From Corythucha ciliata (Eukaryota > Arthropoda > Insecta > Hemiptera > Tingidae), in the NCBI GenBank assembly GCA_038030265.1, contig CM075938.1, forward strand, positions 51,143,189-51,207,188: a stretch of DNA of 64,000 bases, read 5' to 3'. A program made the translations under genes and the position numbers. The notes under the pieces were generated by a model, which saw only the letters and a program-made list of their open reading frames with translations, searched no databases and had not been told where the DNA came from. Within the stretch, counting starts at the first letter, position 1; every line of letters starts with the position of its first letter. This document shows, one piece after another, positions 9,801-20,700 of this stretch.

Positions 9801-12305
9801 TCTATTAGCACATAAATTTTTTTTTTTCCATCTTCGAGCTTTTCGGGGGGGGGGGGCACCATCGGCGGTTGCTGTACACTGTACAGAGACACTCAAACTA
9901 GATAGGAAAGAAGCACAGAATGGGTGTCCGAGCTAAATTCCTGAGTTAGCATATTATTTTGCTGTCAGCAGACCCCGTTTCTAGGACTATGTTTTGCAGG
10001 TTTGGTATCCATGGAGCACCGGTAAGAGACAAAAGTGGGCCAAACGTCACTCCCTTGGGCGAATTATTTCAAACTGAAAGAATGTAATTTCCCCCCGCCC
10101 GCCCACTCTATTCTTGACGCTAATTGTTATGAAATTAAGTTGAAACGTAACTGAGTATTATTAAACTCACCCAACCAAGTCTGCCCACTCATTGAACAGC
10201 ATTCCATCACGGGGGAAATCGTAGAAGACGCATTTATTTCTGGTAGCTCGATGGCTGCATGCGAAACAAAGCAGCGCTAGTGGTTGATTTATAAATAATT
10301 TGGGGGGCATTGTTTTTTGTTTCCACCGTGAAAAAGAAGAATAAAATTAAACCATTTTCCAAGCACGTAAACACAAACAAATTATAATCTTATCAAAGTG
10401 GTTGTCGGCCACCGCTTGGGAGCGTTCAGACCGTCGCTTCGTCATTTGCCCCAAGTCTATTGATCCCGGTGGTCGATATGACGTCATAAATTGGAACCAA
10501 GAGTCGTAACGGGACTGTTCAATTTACCGAAATTGGTGTGAAGAAGGCCTGAAACACCTGTGGAGTGTTAAATAAGCTCAAAGGGCCGGCAAAAAGCTTG
10601 TGTTCATCCCCTTATCAATCCCTCAAGTAGTCAATTTTGATAGGAAATTGGTTTTTAGGTAAACATTCACCTTTTAATGTCATACACTGCCAGTTTCTAG
10701 GGCTAAATTTCCAGTTTTGGGGCCGAATTAACAGGTTTTGGTGGATTTTTCTTCTTTTTTTTTTACAGGGGAATGCCGTGGAATCTGTCAAAAGACAAGG
10801 ACGAAAGAATTGAAGCGTTGGCGAACGTTTTAAAGGAATACCCTCACAAGCATTTGGATGTGATTTGTTTCCAAGAATTGTGGCTCCATTCGGACTATTT
10901 GAAAATTTTTACCGCTGTAAAACAATATTTTCCTTATGGTCACTTTTTTCGAAGGTATGAACGTACCCCCCCTCATCCCCCCCCCTAACGCACAGCAATA
11001 ACAGTCGCTGTTTTTGTTTTTTTTTTTAGTGGTGTTCTCGGTTCAGGACTGTGCATTATTTCAAAATGGCCTCTCATGAAAACGTTTTTTCACCAGTGGC
11101 CTCTCAACGGTTTTGCCCATAAACTCCTTCACGCTGACTGGTACGGTGGCAAGGGGGTGGCCCTCGCTCAAATTGAGAAATCTTCGCGTATAATTAACGT
11201 TTTTAATCTCCACGTAAGATCCTCTTCCTCTCCACCCTTTCAGAATCGAATTGTATAAGGTCGCCTAATTTTTTGAGAGGGGGGGGGGCGGTTTTTAGAT
11301 GCATGCCACTTATGGCAAAGAGCGTTACACCGCCCATAGAATAGTTCAAGCGTTTGAAACGGCGACTTTCGTCGACCTGTTGACGGACAGTGTCGATTTG
11401 ACGATCGTGGTGGGTGATTTCAATTCAGAACCAGAGGATTTGTGCAGTCGATTAATCAAGGATTTACCCGGTCTGCGAGACGCTCATTCGCATTGGGAAG
11501 AAGTAAGTTGGCTCCCCCCCCCCCACACGCCATCGTACTCGATCATAATCCGAACGCTCATTCGTTGCTAATTCGTTTCAGAAACAACCTTTTGATACGT
11601 ACGCGAGTCCTCGCAATACCTACACGAGGGAATACTTGGAGTATCGCAGTCGTATTGATTACATTTTATTCAAATCCAAAAAAGAGAATTCGGTAAAGTA
11701 AATTGTCCTTCTTCAACCCCCACATCATCATCTTTTACGTGCAATTTTTAAGTATTTTGAGTAGGTTTCCTGCCTAAAATTTGCCTACGCCCTACCAGAA
11801 CTGATCCCCGGCACGGCGATAAGCTACTCCGACCATGAAGCTCTTACGGCGACATTTCGCGTCGAATTATGCGGTAAAATGCCCGGAAAATTGTACTTGA
11901 AACCCTTTCCTCGTTATTGGTACTATTTTGTACGCTTTAACAGACCGCGGAGCCGAGGGTGATGCCACGACCACCACCATCCAGAAAAAAGACGAAGATA
12001 AAATCGTCGAAGATTTAACAAACGCCAAACGAGAACTAGCGGAAGCGACAACCTACTCGATGATTTTCCTCGGTTTGACCATCGCGTCACTGGTTGGCGT
12101 CGCATTCATTGAACACCTCATCGAACGAGTTGAACTGCCCTACTATATCGTCTATTTAATTATGCGCATTGTCGTCTGGTTTGTCATCATCTACGCAACA
12201 TTTATGAGCTCCCTGTGGTACTGGATCGAGTCGCAGACTTTAACGAGCACAGAAAGTTCAATTAACGTTGTTCTGAATCGGATCAAATTGAAAAAGTTCG
12301 ACTAG
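794..12305 (+). CDS. SMPD2: Neutral sphingomyelinase (SMPD2-type), 7 exons
   Basis: Hydrolyses sphingomyelin to ceramide and phosphocholine; a magnesium-dependent membrane enzyme of the DNase I-like (endonuclease/exonuclease/phosphatase) fold. Coding exons: 794-855, 10769-10954, 11030-11213, 11299-11502, 11582-11692, 11765-11873, 11944-12305. All joins are GT-AG and phase-consistent, giving 405 residues (human SMPD2 has 423). Family landmarks are all present: LTLNVWG (Asn19), the metal-binding Glu57 in FQELW, SGVLGSGLC from residue 83, GDFN (Asp184, Asn186) and the catalytic SDHEA (Asp272-His273). The last exon encodes two membrane segments, about residues 324-344 and 352-378, as expected at the C-terminus of this family. 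The start is the first ATG in the open frame. Intron 1 is about 9.9 kb, filled with repeats and a nested minus-strand gene; the other introns are 70-90 bp. Catalytic residues look intact, so I expect a working enzyme. Confidence 0.93.
858..1944. other. Proximal part of sphingomyelinase intron 1
   Basis: No gene recognised. Short pieces around 1030-1090 and 1570-1700 resemble the family 2 repeat (CAGTTTTGCC-like units) that forms an array at 32-34.6 kb. A perfect-looking hairpin lies at 1877-1934. Otherwise nothing stands out. Confidence 0.4.
1877..1934. repeat. Short hairpin (inverted repeat)
   Basis: Two arms of about 27 bases, starting GAAATTGGGTGAAAATGTCC and its reverse complement, flank a loop of about 4 bases. 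One arm base differs (gggtg against cgccc). It lies just before the first family 1 array. Confidence 0.7.
1945..4480. repeat. Family 1 degenerate tandem repeat array
   Basis: Units of about 31-33 bp. In plus orientation a unit reads roughly GCGAATTAGCGC then TTTTTCTCAATTTTAGCC; in minus orientation GGCTAAAATTGAGAAAAA then GCGCTAATTCGCG. Orientation is minus at 1945-2420, plus at 2425-3860, minus at 3950-4290 and plus at 4290-4480, with abrupt switches. Units are highly diverged except for the local burst at 3990-4082. It lies in intron 1 of the sphingomyelinase gene. Confidence 0.85.
3990..4082. repeat. Three near-identical 31-bp units within family 1
   Basis: Units at 3990-4020, 4021-4051 and 4052-4082 begin GAGAAAAAGTGCTAATGCAA and differ at one base. 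A partial fourth unit follows. Surrounding units are far more diverged, so this is a recent local amplification. Confidence 0.9.
4481..4804. other. Spacer with poly-C and poly-G runs
   Basis: Lies between the repeat array and the stop codon of the minus-strand THAP/DDE gene, so it probably includes its 3' UTR. Poly-C near 4611-4623 and poly-G near 4701-4714 are the only notable features. Confidence 0.35.
4805..6836 (-). CDS. THAP-domain protein with DDE_Tnp_4-like domain, partial at 5' end
   Basis: Two exons are firm, 6783-6223 and 6158-4805 (intron 64 bp), and a third upstream exon ends at 6836 (donor GTACGT, intron 52 bp, phase fits); its start is unresolved. Reading from the N-terminus: the C-terminal half of a THAP zinc finger (CSCHFVDGD...PTVFN, after a W...FYPK segment from the upstream exon), then about seven proline-rich copies of a 16-18 residue QTNSAS..R.PPAPP repeat, an acidic serine patch, a coiled coil (EIQLEKELEEAKRQND...), then a PIF/Harbinger-type transposase fold (VDCIEIK, GHLVYVGKLLPGTVTDEELF). 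The expected second Asp is Asn in VIIANRRF and the expected HVER Glu region reads PTDV. I infer an exapted or inactive transposase-derived DNA-binding protein. It is antisense within sphingomyelinase intron 1. Confidence 0.75.
6310..6660 (-). repeat. In-frame repeat of about 54 bp in the THAP/DDE gene
   Basis: Encodes about seven imperfect copies of a QTNSAS-basic-PPAPPP unit between the THAP and transposase-like domains. All copies stay in frame, so the region appears to be kept as coding. Confidence 0.8.
6991..7329. other. Spacer, possibly with the missing THAP exon
   Basis: The first two cysteines of the THAP finger should lie upstream of 6836 on the minus strand, but I could not fix their exon. 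Near 7160-7200 is a fragment related to a short sequence found again at 7645-7710 and within the duplication at 38.5 and 40.2 kb. Confidence 0.35.
7330..7740. repeat. Family 3 repeat fragments
   Basis: Degenerate units of about 40 bp with the flavour AAGAGCCAAACCCGCGAAATT, as in the array at 52.4-55.7 kb. Positions 7645-7710 are an inverted, diverged copy of a stretch (phrases like TAGAGCGTCCGGGC) also found at 38510-38580 and 40190-40260. The next 200 bases hold nothing recognisable. Confidence 0.6.
7955..9830. repeat. Family 1 array, plus orientation
   Basis: About 1.9 kb of degenerate units, nearly all in the TTTTTCTCAATTTTAGCCGC orientation. A variant module with a TTGCCTTCAG core occurs near 9725. 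It lies in sphingomyelinase intron 1. Confidence 0.85.
9831..10768. other. Distal part of sphingomyelinase intron 1
   Basis: No gene seen. A poly-G run lies at 9844-9857. Positions 10690-10745 carry a few family 2-like CAGTTTT units. The intron ends in a strong polypyrimidine tract and ACAG at 10768. Confidence 0.4.
10769..12305 (+). CDS. SMPD2: Exons 2-7 of the neutral sphingomyelinase
   Basis: Compact exon cluster carrying most of the catalytic domain and both membrane segments; the introns are 70-90 bp, several with poly-G or poly-C runs. The stop codon is TAG at 12303-12305. No clear AATAAA signal was found shortly downstream. Confidence 0.93.
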
Positions 12306-13072
12306 CGGTGAGTGAGAGAAACTTTTTGGGTTTGTTCGTGTACGTGTTGTTGGCAGGAGCGTAGGGGGGGATCTATGTTCCGGGACTTTCGATTATTTTT
12401 GTTTTCAACTAAAAGACGTACTCAATGTTTCCAACTGTGGTGAACAATTTCGTAACCCAATCAACAAACATCCCGGGAGTCCCACGTCCTCTCCTCCCCG
12501 GTGATCCGCTTGGTTTCCACCTCTTGGCTTCGCTTTGGCGAGAGCCAAACAATCAGCAGTGGATTTCTCGTGCTAGTTACATTAAACCGTCTATCTACAG
12601 AAGGTTATGGGTCCAATATTCGCACCGTTACATTTAGATTCCGCGGAAACAATGCAACAAAGTTTATTTTGTTGAAGCAGATAGTCGAAAATTCAAATTG
12701 AGGACGGTGAAAGTGTCCTGCTTGAGTGAGTTGCGTTTTGGACACACAAACAGAACTCATTCGAGGCTCCATCGACAGTTTCAGGTGGCTCCGCAGTCCT
12801 TATCTGTAGTCAAATAGTCTGTTTCGGGGGCGTAACTACCATGTTTTTCACATTATCCTACGTCTAAATTGTGCGTCATCAGGGCGAATATGTCAGTTGT
12901 GGGTGGGTGGATGGGGGGGGGTTAATTTGCTTGAAAATATAACCCAGCCATCAATTACTTTAGTCCGGTGCCGACCGTTTTATTACCGGAAAATATTCAA
13001 TTCGCTACGACAACATATGTGGAGGGGAAACAAATTTGAGTAGAAACTTTCCAGAGGGGGGAAAAAAAAATT
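12306..13072. other. Between the sphingomyelinase and MYCBP-like genes
   Basis: Expected to hold the 3' UTR of the first gene and the promoter of the second, both on the plus strand. Short open frames near 12425-12700 show no family resemblance. A poly-G run lies at 12913-12920. Confidence 0.4.
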
Positions 13073-14106
13073 ATGGCATTTGAGGAAAATTTAGACGGGA
13101 GCCCAACTCGACGCCACCACTCGGAAGATCTCTCGAGAAAAAAAACGCCCGCCTCGGCAAACGGCAACGACTATGACGACTCGACGCAGTCGGCAGCCAC
13201 TTCTAACAAATCCTCGCGCCTTCGAGTCAAGTCCCCGACGCGAACGCGTGAAGAAAGGCTTCGCATTCGAGCCGCCCTTGAGAAGGCTCGCGTTGAGCAC
13301 CTCAACTTTTTGAACGATCCGAGTTATTTCCGTAAGGGCGATAAGCTTCACGTAAGTTTGGTTGATTACCTTGCTTCCACAGTGTGGCGGGGATGGGGGT
13401 GATTGTAAGAGGGGGGTTTTGATGACGTCTTTTGACGGTAGATGATCGATAAGTTAGCCGAAGAATTGAAGCAATATTTAAACGCCGCTGATATAACTAG
13501 AGTTTTAACTAATTTGCTGGAATTTCTGTACGACCCGTCAACGCGTCCAGAAGATCCCGTCGAGTATATATTTATATGTGTATCATTTTAGCTAAAAGAA
13601 ATACACAACGAATTCTTCCGTACAGCTACTTCGCCAAGCTGACGAAAGAGAAGAAAATAGACAAAAGAGAATTGAACAAAGCCAGAAGAGAATTATTCAG
13701 ACTTTTAAAAAAAGAGTACGCCCTCAAAGATGAAATAGCCAAACTAAGGAAAATGCTCAGCCTCTTAAATCCGGTTGAATTCGACGAGGACGGCATTGAA
13801 AGGTCACCGTCACAAGTTGCCATCCGTTTGGAACAGATACGAGTCGAACAAGAGAGAAAACAAAGGGAGAAGGACGAAGAACTGGCGAGAATCAGAGAGC
13901 AGGAAATGGCGGCGGCGACAGAAGCGGCCGCCGCCGCCGCGACACCGCAACAGGACGGCTCCGAGGCGAAGTCCGCTCTGGAAACGGACGATGAACACAA
14001 ATCGGTTAAATCGTTGGGTAGTCGAAAGTCGAAAAAATCTGGGAAGAAGAAAAAGGGAAAAGATGGGAGAAAGAAGTCCCGGGCGGGGAAAAAGGGGAAA
14101 AAATAA
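13073..14106 (+). CDS. MYCBP (AMY-1)-like coiled-coil protein, 3 exons
   Basis: Exons 13073-13351, 13442-13563 and 13626-14106 give 293 residues. Residues about 94-150 (LKQYLNAADITRVLTNLLEF...YDPSTRPEDPVDYFAKL) align by eye with the c-Myc-binding protein core (RRYL...VLDTLTKVLVALYEEPEKP...ALDFL), followed by a coiled coil (residues about 150-190), as in MYCBP. MYCBP is a small (about 103-residue) protein that binds the Myc N-terminus and AKAP-type proteins. This one is much longer: a polar N-terminus of 93 residues, a Glu/Ala-rich stretch and a very lysine-rich tail. The exon 3 start at 13626 was chosen because it restores DPVDYF in phase; an earlier AG at 13590 gives a stop. The role of the extensions is unknown. 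Confidence 0.8.
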
Positions 14107-14148
14107 ATTATTTTAAGTGATTTTGTTGCGAATGATGTAGCTTTAAAC

Positions 14149-14154
14149 AATAAA
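14149..14154 (+). promoter_or_regulatory. Candidate polyadenylation signal of the MYCBP-like gene
   Basis: AATAAA 43 bases after the stop codon. Only about 140 bases separate this gene from the end of the convergent zinc-finger gene, so their 3' ends may overlap. Confidence 0.6.
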
Positions 14155-14246
14155 AGCAATGGTAAAAAAGGAGACAATACATCAGTCTTATTTTATGTCA
14201 GTCAAACTAAAATTACGCAAAGGCGGGAGGGGTAGGGAAACTTCAT

Positions 14247-14700
14247 TTAGGACTCGATTAACTCAATATCTGAATCATCGAAATCAACCACATCATCATC
14301 GGCCGCCTCCTTTACAACTTTCCACTTGTCTGCCACCACGTCTCTACTAGCGTGCCACTGCATATGAAATTTAAACGATTCCTCCGAAAGGAAATGAATG
14401 TCACACTCTTTACAGGAGACGGTACGACTCTTGTCGTCCGCTTTGCCCAGCTCATACGTGGCCATGTATTCGACGTCAGAGTCGTCATTGTTGTCGTCGT
14501 CATCGTCTATGACGTGAAGAATGTCCGATTGTGAGACAATTTCTTCGGCGGCGACGCCGACGTTGATATTGTCGACGATGTCAAGAGCATTCTCCTGTTC
14601 GAGGTGAACTTCCATACGGTGAAGGTCTAATTCGACGTGATTTGAAAATCCTTTGTTACATTCGGAGCATCTCGGTTGTTTAATAGTGGCAATGCGATCG
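14247..14700 (-). CDS. Last exon of the zinc-finger gene
   Basis: Encodes 151 codons with two C2H2 fingers (CSECNKGF...H...H and CKECDIHF...H...H) joined by an acidic segment, ending in a Glu/Asp-rich tail and stop. It starts one base before a full codon, matching the two-base overhang of the upstream exon at 17322. Confidence 0.8.
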
Positions 14701-17700
14701 CTGAAAATAAAGTGAACCAATTTTATTTATAATTGTAAAGTAAGGCGAAAAAAAAACCCTGGCGCCACCCAGAAACTGAATAGATTCAACTGATATGGCC
14801 CGTACATAGGGGAAGAATAGTGTTCGTCACGGTACCGAACTACCAGGAAGGTGCGCCCCGGAACAGATAGCGTCGAGGCGAATACATAGGGCACTTACGC
14901 GAATCACTAATTAAGAGGAATCGTGATCTTACAGGGCGGGCGATTTCTCTATAACCGACGCGCCCACCTTTTCTCGCGATCCACCACTCTGGCCACACGC
15001 TTATAGGTGGCCCAATGCGAGTGGGGTGATAGGACCCCCCCCCCCTTATTGGCCGTGAAACTCGCTAGAGCGGGAAATTAACACCACAAAAACGGCCTAT
15101 TCTCCTTCGGGGTATATTTTTTGGGGCCGCAGCCGTAAGCTGTGATTTATAGCGTCAGAATTGACATTTCTACGACAGAAATTCATTACTGAATGAGTCA
15201 ATTTTACAGCAGTAACTGCGCACCTGGGCTTTTTAGTGTAACTGGAAAGTTAGCTCTTGAATTGTGTGGTACAACTCCTCCTTCACTACATACAGTTACA
15301 AGTAGGCCTGTCAAGAGGAGGAGGGGGAGTGAGCACCGGGTTTGTTACCCCCAGACACGGCCTTCCGGATGAGGATCCGGATTTCAGAAAACAAGAAAGG
15401 CAAGACAATAAAAACAGGAAAAGCTATACTGTGGTTTGGAGTTCGTGTGAGTGTGGTTCCACCTGAATGGAGGTGCAAATACTGTGAAGAAGCCCAAATA
15501 GGCCTTTGAAGCGAGGCGAAATCTTCTTCTCTTGACCTCCCCAACCCCTTTATACCAACCTCACCCTCCATCGCAGTCCGCTCTTCTCAAAGCGCCACGC
15601 GGCCGGTCCACTTGCTATTCTGTAAAACACACACCTTCAAGTGGGTGGGGGTGGTGGTGGTGGGGGATCCTCGCTGAATGTTGTTGTCAGAGTGTGGCCG
15701 TCCCGACAACAGCCAACGGGCAGGACGACCGATATCAGACACGGTCTTGCTCGCGTCGGGTCATTCCACGTGGCACGGCGTTATGTCGCCTTCCCACACT
15801 TGGAAATAGGGTCACACCACCAATTGACCTAAATCATTAGTCCCAGCGACAAGATACAAACCGGGAGTGGTTGGAGCTATACTAACTATAATTAGACCTT
15901 TACGTGGTAGGAGCTGTGCTATGGTTGGGGCTTCTTGGTGGTTGGAGCTTGACTGTGGTTTGGAGCTTTGTTGTGGTTGGAGCTTTACAGTGATTTGGAG
16001 CGTAGTTGTGGTTGGAGCTTGTGGTTGGAGCTTTGTTGTGGTTGGAGCTTTACAGTGATTTGGAGCTTTGTTTTTGTTGGAGCTTTGATGTGGTTGAAGC
16101 TTTGCTGTGGTTGTTGCTTTACTCTGGTTTGGTGCTTTGCTGTGGTTGGTGCACTGCAACTGTGGTTGATCCTTTGCAGTGGTTGGGTCTTATTTGTGGT
16201 TGGAACCTTGCTGTGGTTTGGGGCTTGGGTGCGCTCGGGCCTTCTTTGTGGTTGGAGCTTTGCTGTGGTTGGAGCATTACAGTCGTTTGTAACTTTGTTG
16301 TGATTAATGTTTTACTGAGATTTGGAGCAGTATTGAGGTTGGATCACTGCTGTGGTTGGTGCTTGGCAGTGGTTGGGCCTTCTTTGTGTTGAGAACTTTG
16401 CAGTGGTTGGGCCTTCTTCGTGGTTTGTCTATTGGCTGAGGATTGGGCGTGGGCGAGTTCAAGTACGATTGAGGGAACTTTTTGTGTACTAAGTTTGGCT
16501 TCTACACAGGTACCGACAGCTTGGAAAAGGCTGAGAGTTGATATTAATATCTAAACGTGTTGAAAGGTTAATGAAGATTAAAGCCATTCCCACAGAGGCA
16601 ACACGCCTATATCAGCTGTGGGATACAAAACTAAGCCACGGAACTTGAAGGCTATAGCCAGTCGAGAAAAACATGAAAAAGCGCAACCAGCGCTCTCTCA
16701 TTCGGTTAGTTGCAACTTCTCAACTGTTCATAAAGTGTTACTGGAACTCGGGAGGGGGGGGGTAGGCAAAGAATCCGGGAAGGGGCTGATTACAGTTGGG
16801 GTGAGGTCCGAGTTTAACTTGACGAGCTATAGTCAGAGGATATGATAGCACACAAGGAGCATTGGCACTATTTGTATAGACTTGGGTGGGAGCGTGCTAC
16901 CAATAGGTCTCGTTCGTGGAGGTCTGTGGAGGCCACGAGGCTGCCGGTTTGGTTGCGGGGGAGCCCCTACTGACAGCTCTGCAAGGAGTGGCTCCATTAT
17001 TCACCATTTTGGTAGCATAATTGGATTATATGCATTATTACATACAGTACATAGAGGGACCATACCTAATATAATTGTAGTATGTATCTATGTGTGTGAT
17101 ACTTGTCGTGAATGTGAATTGGACGCTTACCTAGCTACTATGTTGGACCTTCGCGGAGCGATGTACGAACGCTTCATTTGAGTTTTTGCGGAGTTTACTA
17201 ACGCCTCATCAATCTTTTCACATGGAGGAGAACGGCTGAAAACATAGAAGTGAATTAGTCCCAAGAGTGGTGAGGTTCCTCGGAAGAGCCTAAAAAAAAA
17301 GTAGTGAAAAATGAATCACACCTGTCATCGTGGGCGGCTAAAGACGTCACGGCTGAAATTTTAATCGTCGAATCGCACGAATCTTCATCATGAAAAATAC
17401 TGGCTTGTATCGACATTGTTTCCTCTTCACTAGGCACATTGCCATAATCAAAACTGTCTGTCGACTCGGTGGCGTCGACAAGGGGCGGCGGAGTGTCGCA
17501 TCGTCGCAACGCTTTGACACGACTCTCGAACAGAGCGTTCAAGTCTGAGTCATCGTCTTCGGCGGGTCGCTTTGAGGCGGTGGGTGGTGGATAAGGACAG
17601 ACGTCTGGTGGATTTGAAGTCCTGATTGATATCGTCACTCCGCACGATGATATGTAAGAGAATCGACTTCGAATATTTGAAAGCGCTGATTCCAGTGATT

Positions 17701-20700
17701 CATTCGCTGGTCGTGAACATTTTGATTCGACCACCTTCTTGATGGGCGTCGTTTTTAACTCAACCGCCTTTTTGACGGGCGTCGTTTTGAACTCGACCGC
17801 CTTTTTGACGGGCGTCGTTTTTAACACGACCGCCTTTTTGATGGGCGTCGTTTTCAACTCGACCGTCCTTTTGGTGGGCGTCGATTTCAATTTGACGACC
17901 TTCTCGGTCGTCCCTTCTAAATCGAACAACTGCAAATGTAGTGGAGCGTGAATGCGAAGATCGCGTTTACGTTTAGTGACGTAACTACAATGGGAACACT
18001 CGTAAATTTTTTCACCCGAACTCACTAAATGTTTTCTAGTGTGAAATTTCAACACGGACAATTTGTTCGTTCTAAAGTCACAGTGACTGCAAACGTGTTC
18101 GTCCGAACTCACGTGCGCTCTCATGTGCACGTTGAACTGGCCACGGTGAAGCGTTGTAAAACCGCAGAATGTACACGCGAGCAGTCTTCTGGGCTGGAGA
18201 GAACGGTGTCTTTTAAGGTGACTTTTAAGTCTTTTCTTGGTGAGGCAAACAAATTTACATAGGGGACATCTTCTTAATCGTTGTGTGGCGTGAATTTTAA
18301 GGTGGTCATTCAAAATATTAATTTGGAAAGTCGAAAATTGACAGTAATCGCATTCCAAGATCCGTGGGTCTGCTACGCTGCTGGCGTCCGAAACTTCTTT
18401 CTGCTCATCTTTGTGGATCTTCATATGAATGGAAAAGAGGCCGCGGTGTCGACAGGAAAAGCTACAGACGGAGCATTTAAATTTTTCGGGTTCTTCTTCT
18501 TCTTCTTCTTCTTCCGGGTCGGGAGAATTTTCCCTCGCAGAATGTTCCATTTTGTGTTCCAGAAGGTTCTGTTCGTCATTTGTCGAGAAATCACAACGCT
18601 CGCAGATGTGAACAGTTTTGCTAAATTGACCGATGTGACTAACGAGGGTGGTTGCGCTTTCGACAGTTTTTTTACCACTTCGGCGCAGAAGCCTTGTCAG
18701 CGGCTGCGCTATGACGTCGTCTTCCACAGTTGAACTGACTTGATCCACGACTTCATCCATCGCGGCGTTTAAAGAATTTAAACGAACCTTATCGAGCTTC
18801 CACACCGAAGGTTTGACTGGACTGTTCATACCAGTTGAACCACCGTGATAGCGAGCATTATGATTTTTCAGACTCTTCACCGAAATACAGCAAGTGTTAC
18901 AATAACCTCCGACTTTCTTGGGCGATTTATTCTTTTCCGCGTCTAAAATGGCGTCCGTAGTCGCCGTCACGGTGGAACGTCCGTTTGTAATACTTGAGAC
19001 CCGGTGGAAACGATTGTTGTGGTTTTTGAGGCCCCGCGACGAGAACCCAGCTCGCCGACAAATTTTGCACGATAATATCCTGGCCGGGTACTTGTTTATA
19101 GCGTCCTTATGAAAAAATCGAACGTGTTCGTCTAGCGTTTGTACTCTGCCGAATATTTGTGCTTCACAATAGTGACAAGCACGCATTTCATAATCATGTC
19201 TTTTACTGCTCTTTCTTGAATGGACTTGAGAGTGTTTCTTCATCCTTATTGAATCAGGTGAAGAAAAATCGCAATTTTTACACTTGATAAGTCTTCGAGA
19301 ATCAATTAATTTTGCTCCCTCGCAAAGTTTACGTCTTGGCTGAGTTTCTGAATCAGGCGAGTCACCCGCTAAAACGCTGGAGGCTTCGTCCGCCGAGTCA
19401 ATGACAACAGTGTCCGATTCAATCGATTTCTTCTTATTCTCGACGGGTTTTACTGCCTCGCAGCCCATCTCGTGTAAATCCCGCATGTCTCTCCGTCTGA
19501 AACTTTTCAAACACTTACGACACTTGGCAGGTTGAGGCGGTTTTTTGACTCGGCTCGTAAACTCAGCGTTGCTTGCCCCTTGACGTTGTGGCGCATCACT
19601 GCTTCCTCGGTTTACAACGTCAAATTCAACTTTATCGCCGAAATTTTTCCTGTGCCATGCAGCGTGTATCGAAAATGATTTTCTATTTGGAAAAAGACGT
19701 TTACAGTCGCTACATTGAAGATATTGTTCACTGAAAAAATAATTAAGACTAGTGTCAGGTGTGGTGGTTTCTCGTCCCCTACAGTTGGTCAAATGAGTCA
19801 CTATGTCCTGCTTGGTGGGCGCTCTGTGACCACACGCGTCACAATCGAAATGTACAGAGTTTGCCTCACAAGAACTCGCCGGGTTTGACTCGTTCGAAGA
19901 TGAATAACACAGATCAACCGATGGATAGGCGAAAAATGTCCTGAAGTCGAATTCCATGAGATTGAACGGTTTGGCAGTTTTAGTGGGGACGCTGCTGAAT
20001 AAATGGGAGCCGGAGAAGTGATTTCGCAAAGCTTGAGCGTTCGAATATTTCGTTTTACACTTGTCGCATGAATATGATTGAATACGTTGCGGCGACGAAT
20101 ATTCAACGACTCGACCGGGAAATATTCGATTCCATTCGTACATTGTTTTTTGACAGTCTTCGCATAAACATTTATCGGTTTTGCTGGATTCGCATAGTGT
20201 TTTTGGTTCAATTTCATGTTCCGCCAAAGAATCGGTTCCAGCTGCGAGGGTTACGCGCTCTAACAGGTCGTTCAAGATATGTCTGATTTCAGCAAACATT
20301 ACTTGTTCGGTTGAGTCAACCGAACAGTTTTCACGCTGGTCCTCATTGACAATATCCACTGTTGGGAGACAGTCGATCGGACCGGGGCTTCTTGGCGGCG
20401 AAGACGATTCTGTTTCCGGCGATGGGAGACAGTTCATAGCGAGTGACAAAATTGACGCGTCCAGCTCTTCATCATCCTCGGTACTGTCTGGTGCGAGGCG
20501 TCTCTCTGATTGTACCGTTTTGTTTGCTCCACCCTCTGTCGACTGCCACATAGTTTCCAGCGCCTTAAAACCAAATAAATTGTCGGACACAGTTCGAGTG
20601 ATACCAGTCGTTACACCGTCCGCCGTTGCACACATTGAGTTGGTTAAGAGCGGCGACTCAAACGTCATCCCCTCCTCCTTCTGACGACAAACCGTCGCAC

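Noticed and set aside
13576..13625. Extension of MYCBP-like exon 3 upstream to 13576 or use of the AG at 13590
   Set aside because: The first has no ATG and the second gives an in-frame stop; the acceptor at 13625 restores the conserved DPVDYF segment.
15812..16392. Long open frames over the 18-bp minisatellite on both strands
   Set aside because: They are low-complexity translations of a repeat whose unit length is a multiple of three; no start context or conserved domain.
17255..17321. Unspliced C-terminus of the zinc-finger protein ending at 17255
   Set aside because: Splicing at 17322 to 14700 is exactly in phase and adds two further C2H2 fingers. Retention of the intron as a minor form is possible.
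17270..17321. A 30-base intron-like GTGTGA...TTTTTTTTTAG inside the zinc-finger 3' region
   Set aside because: Too short for a spliceosomal intron and the downstream frame has no recognisable content.
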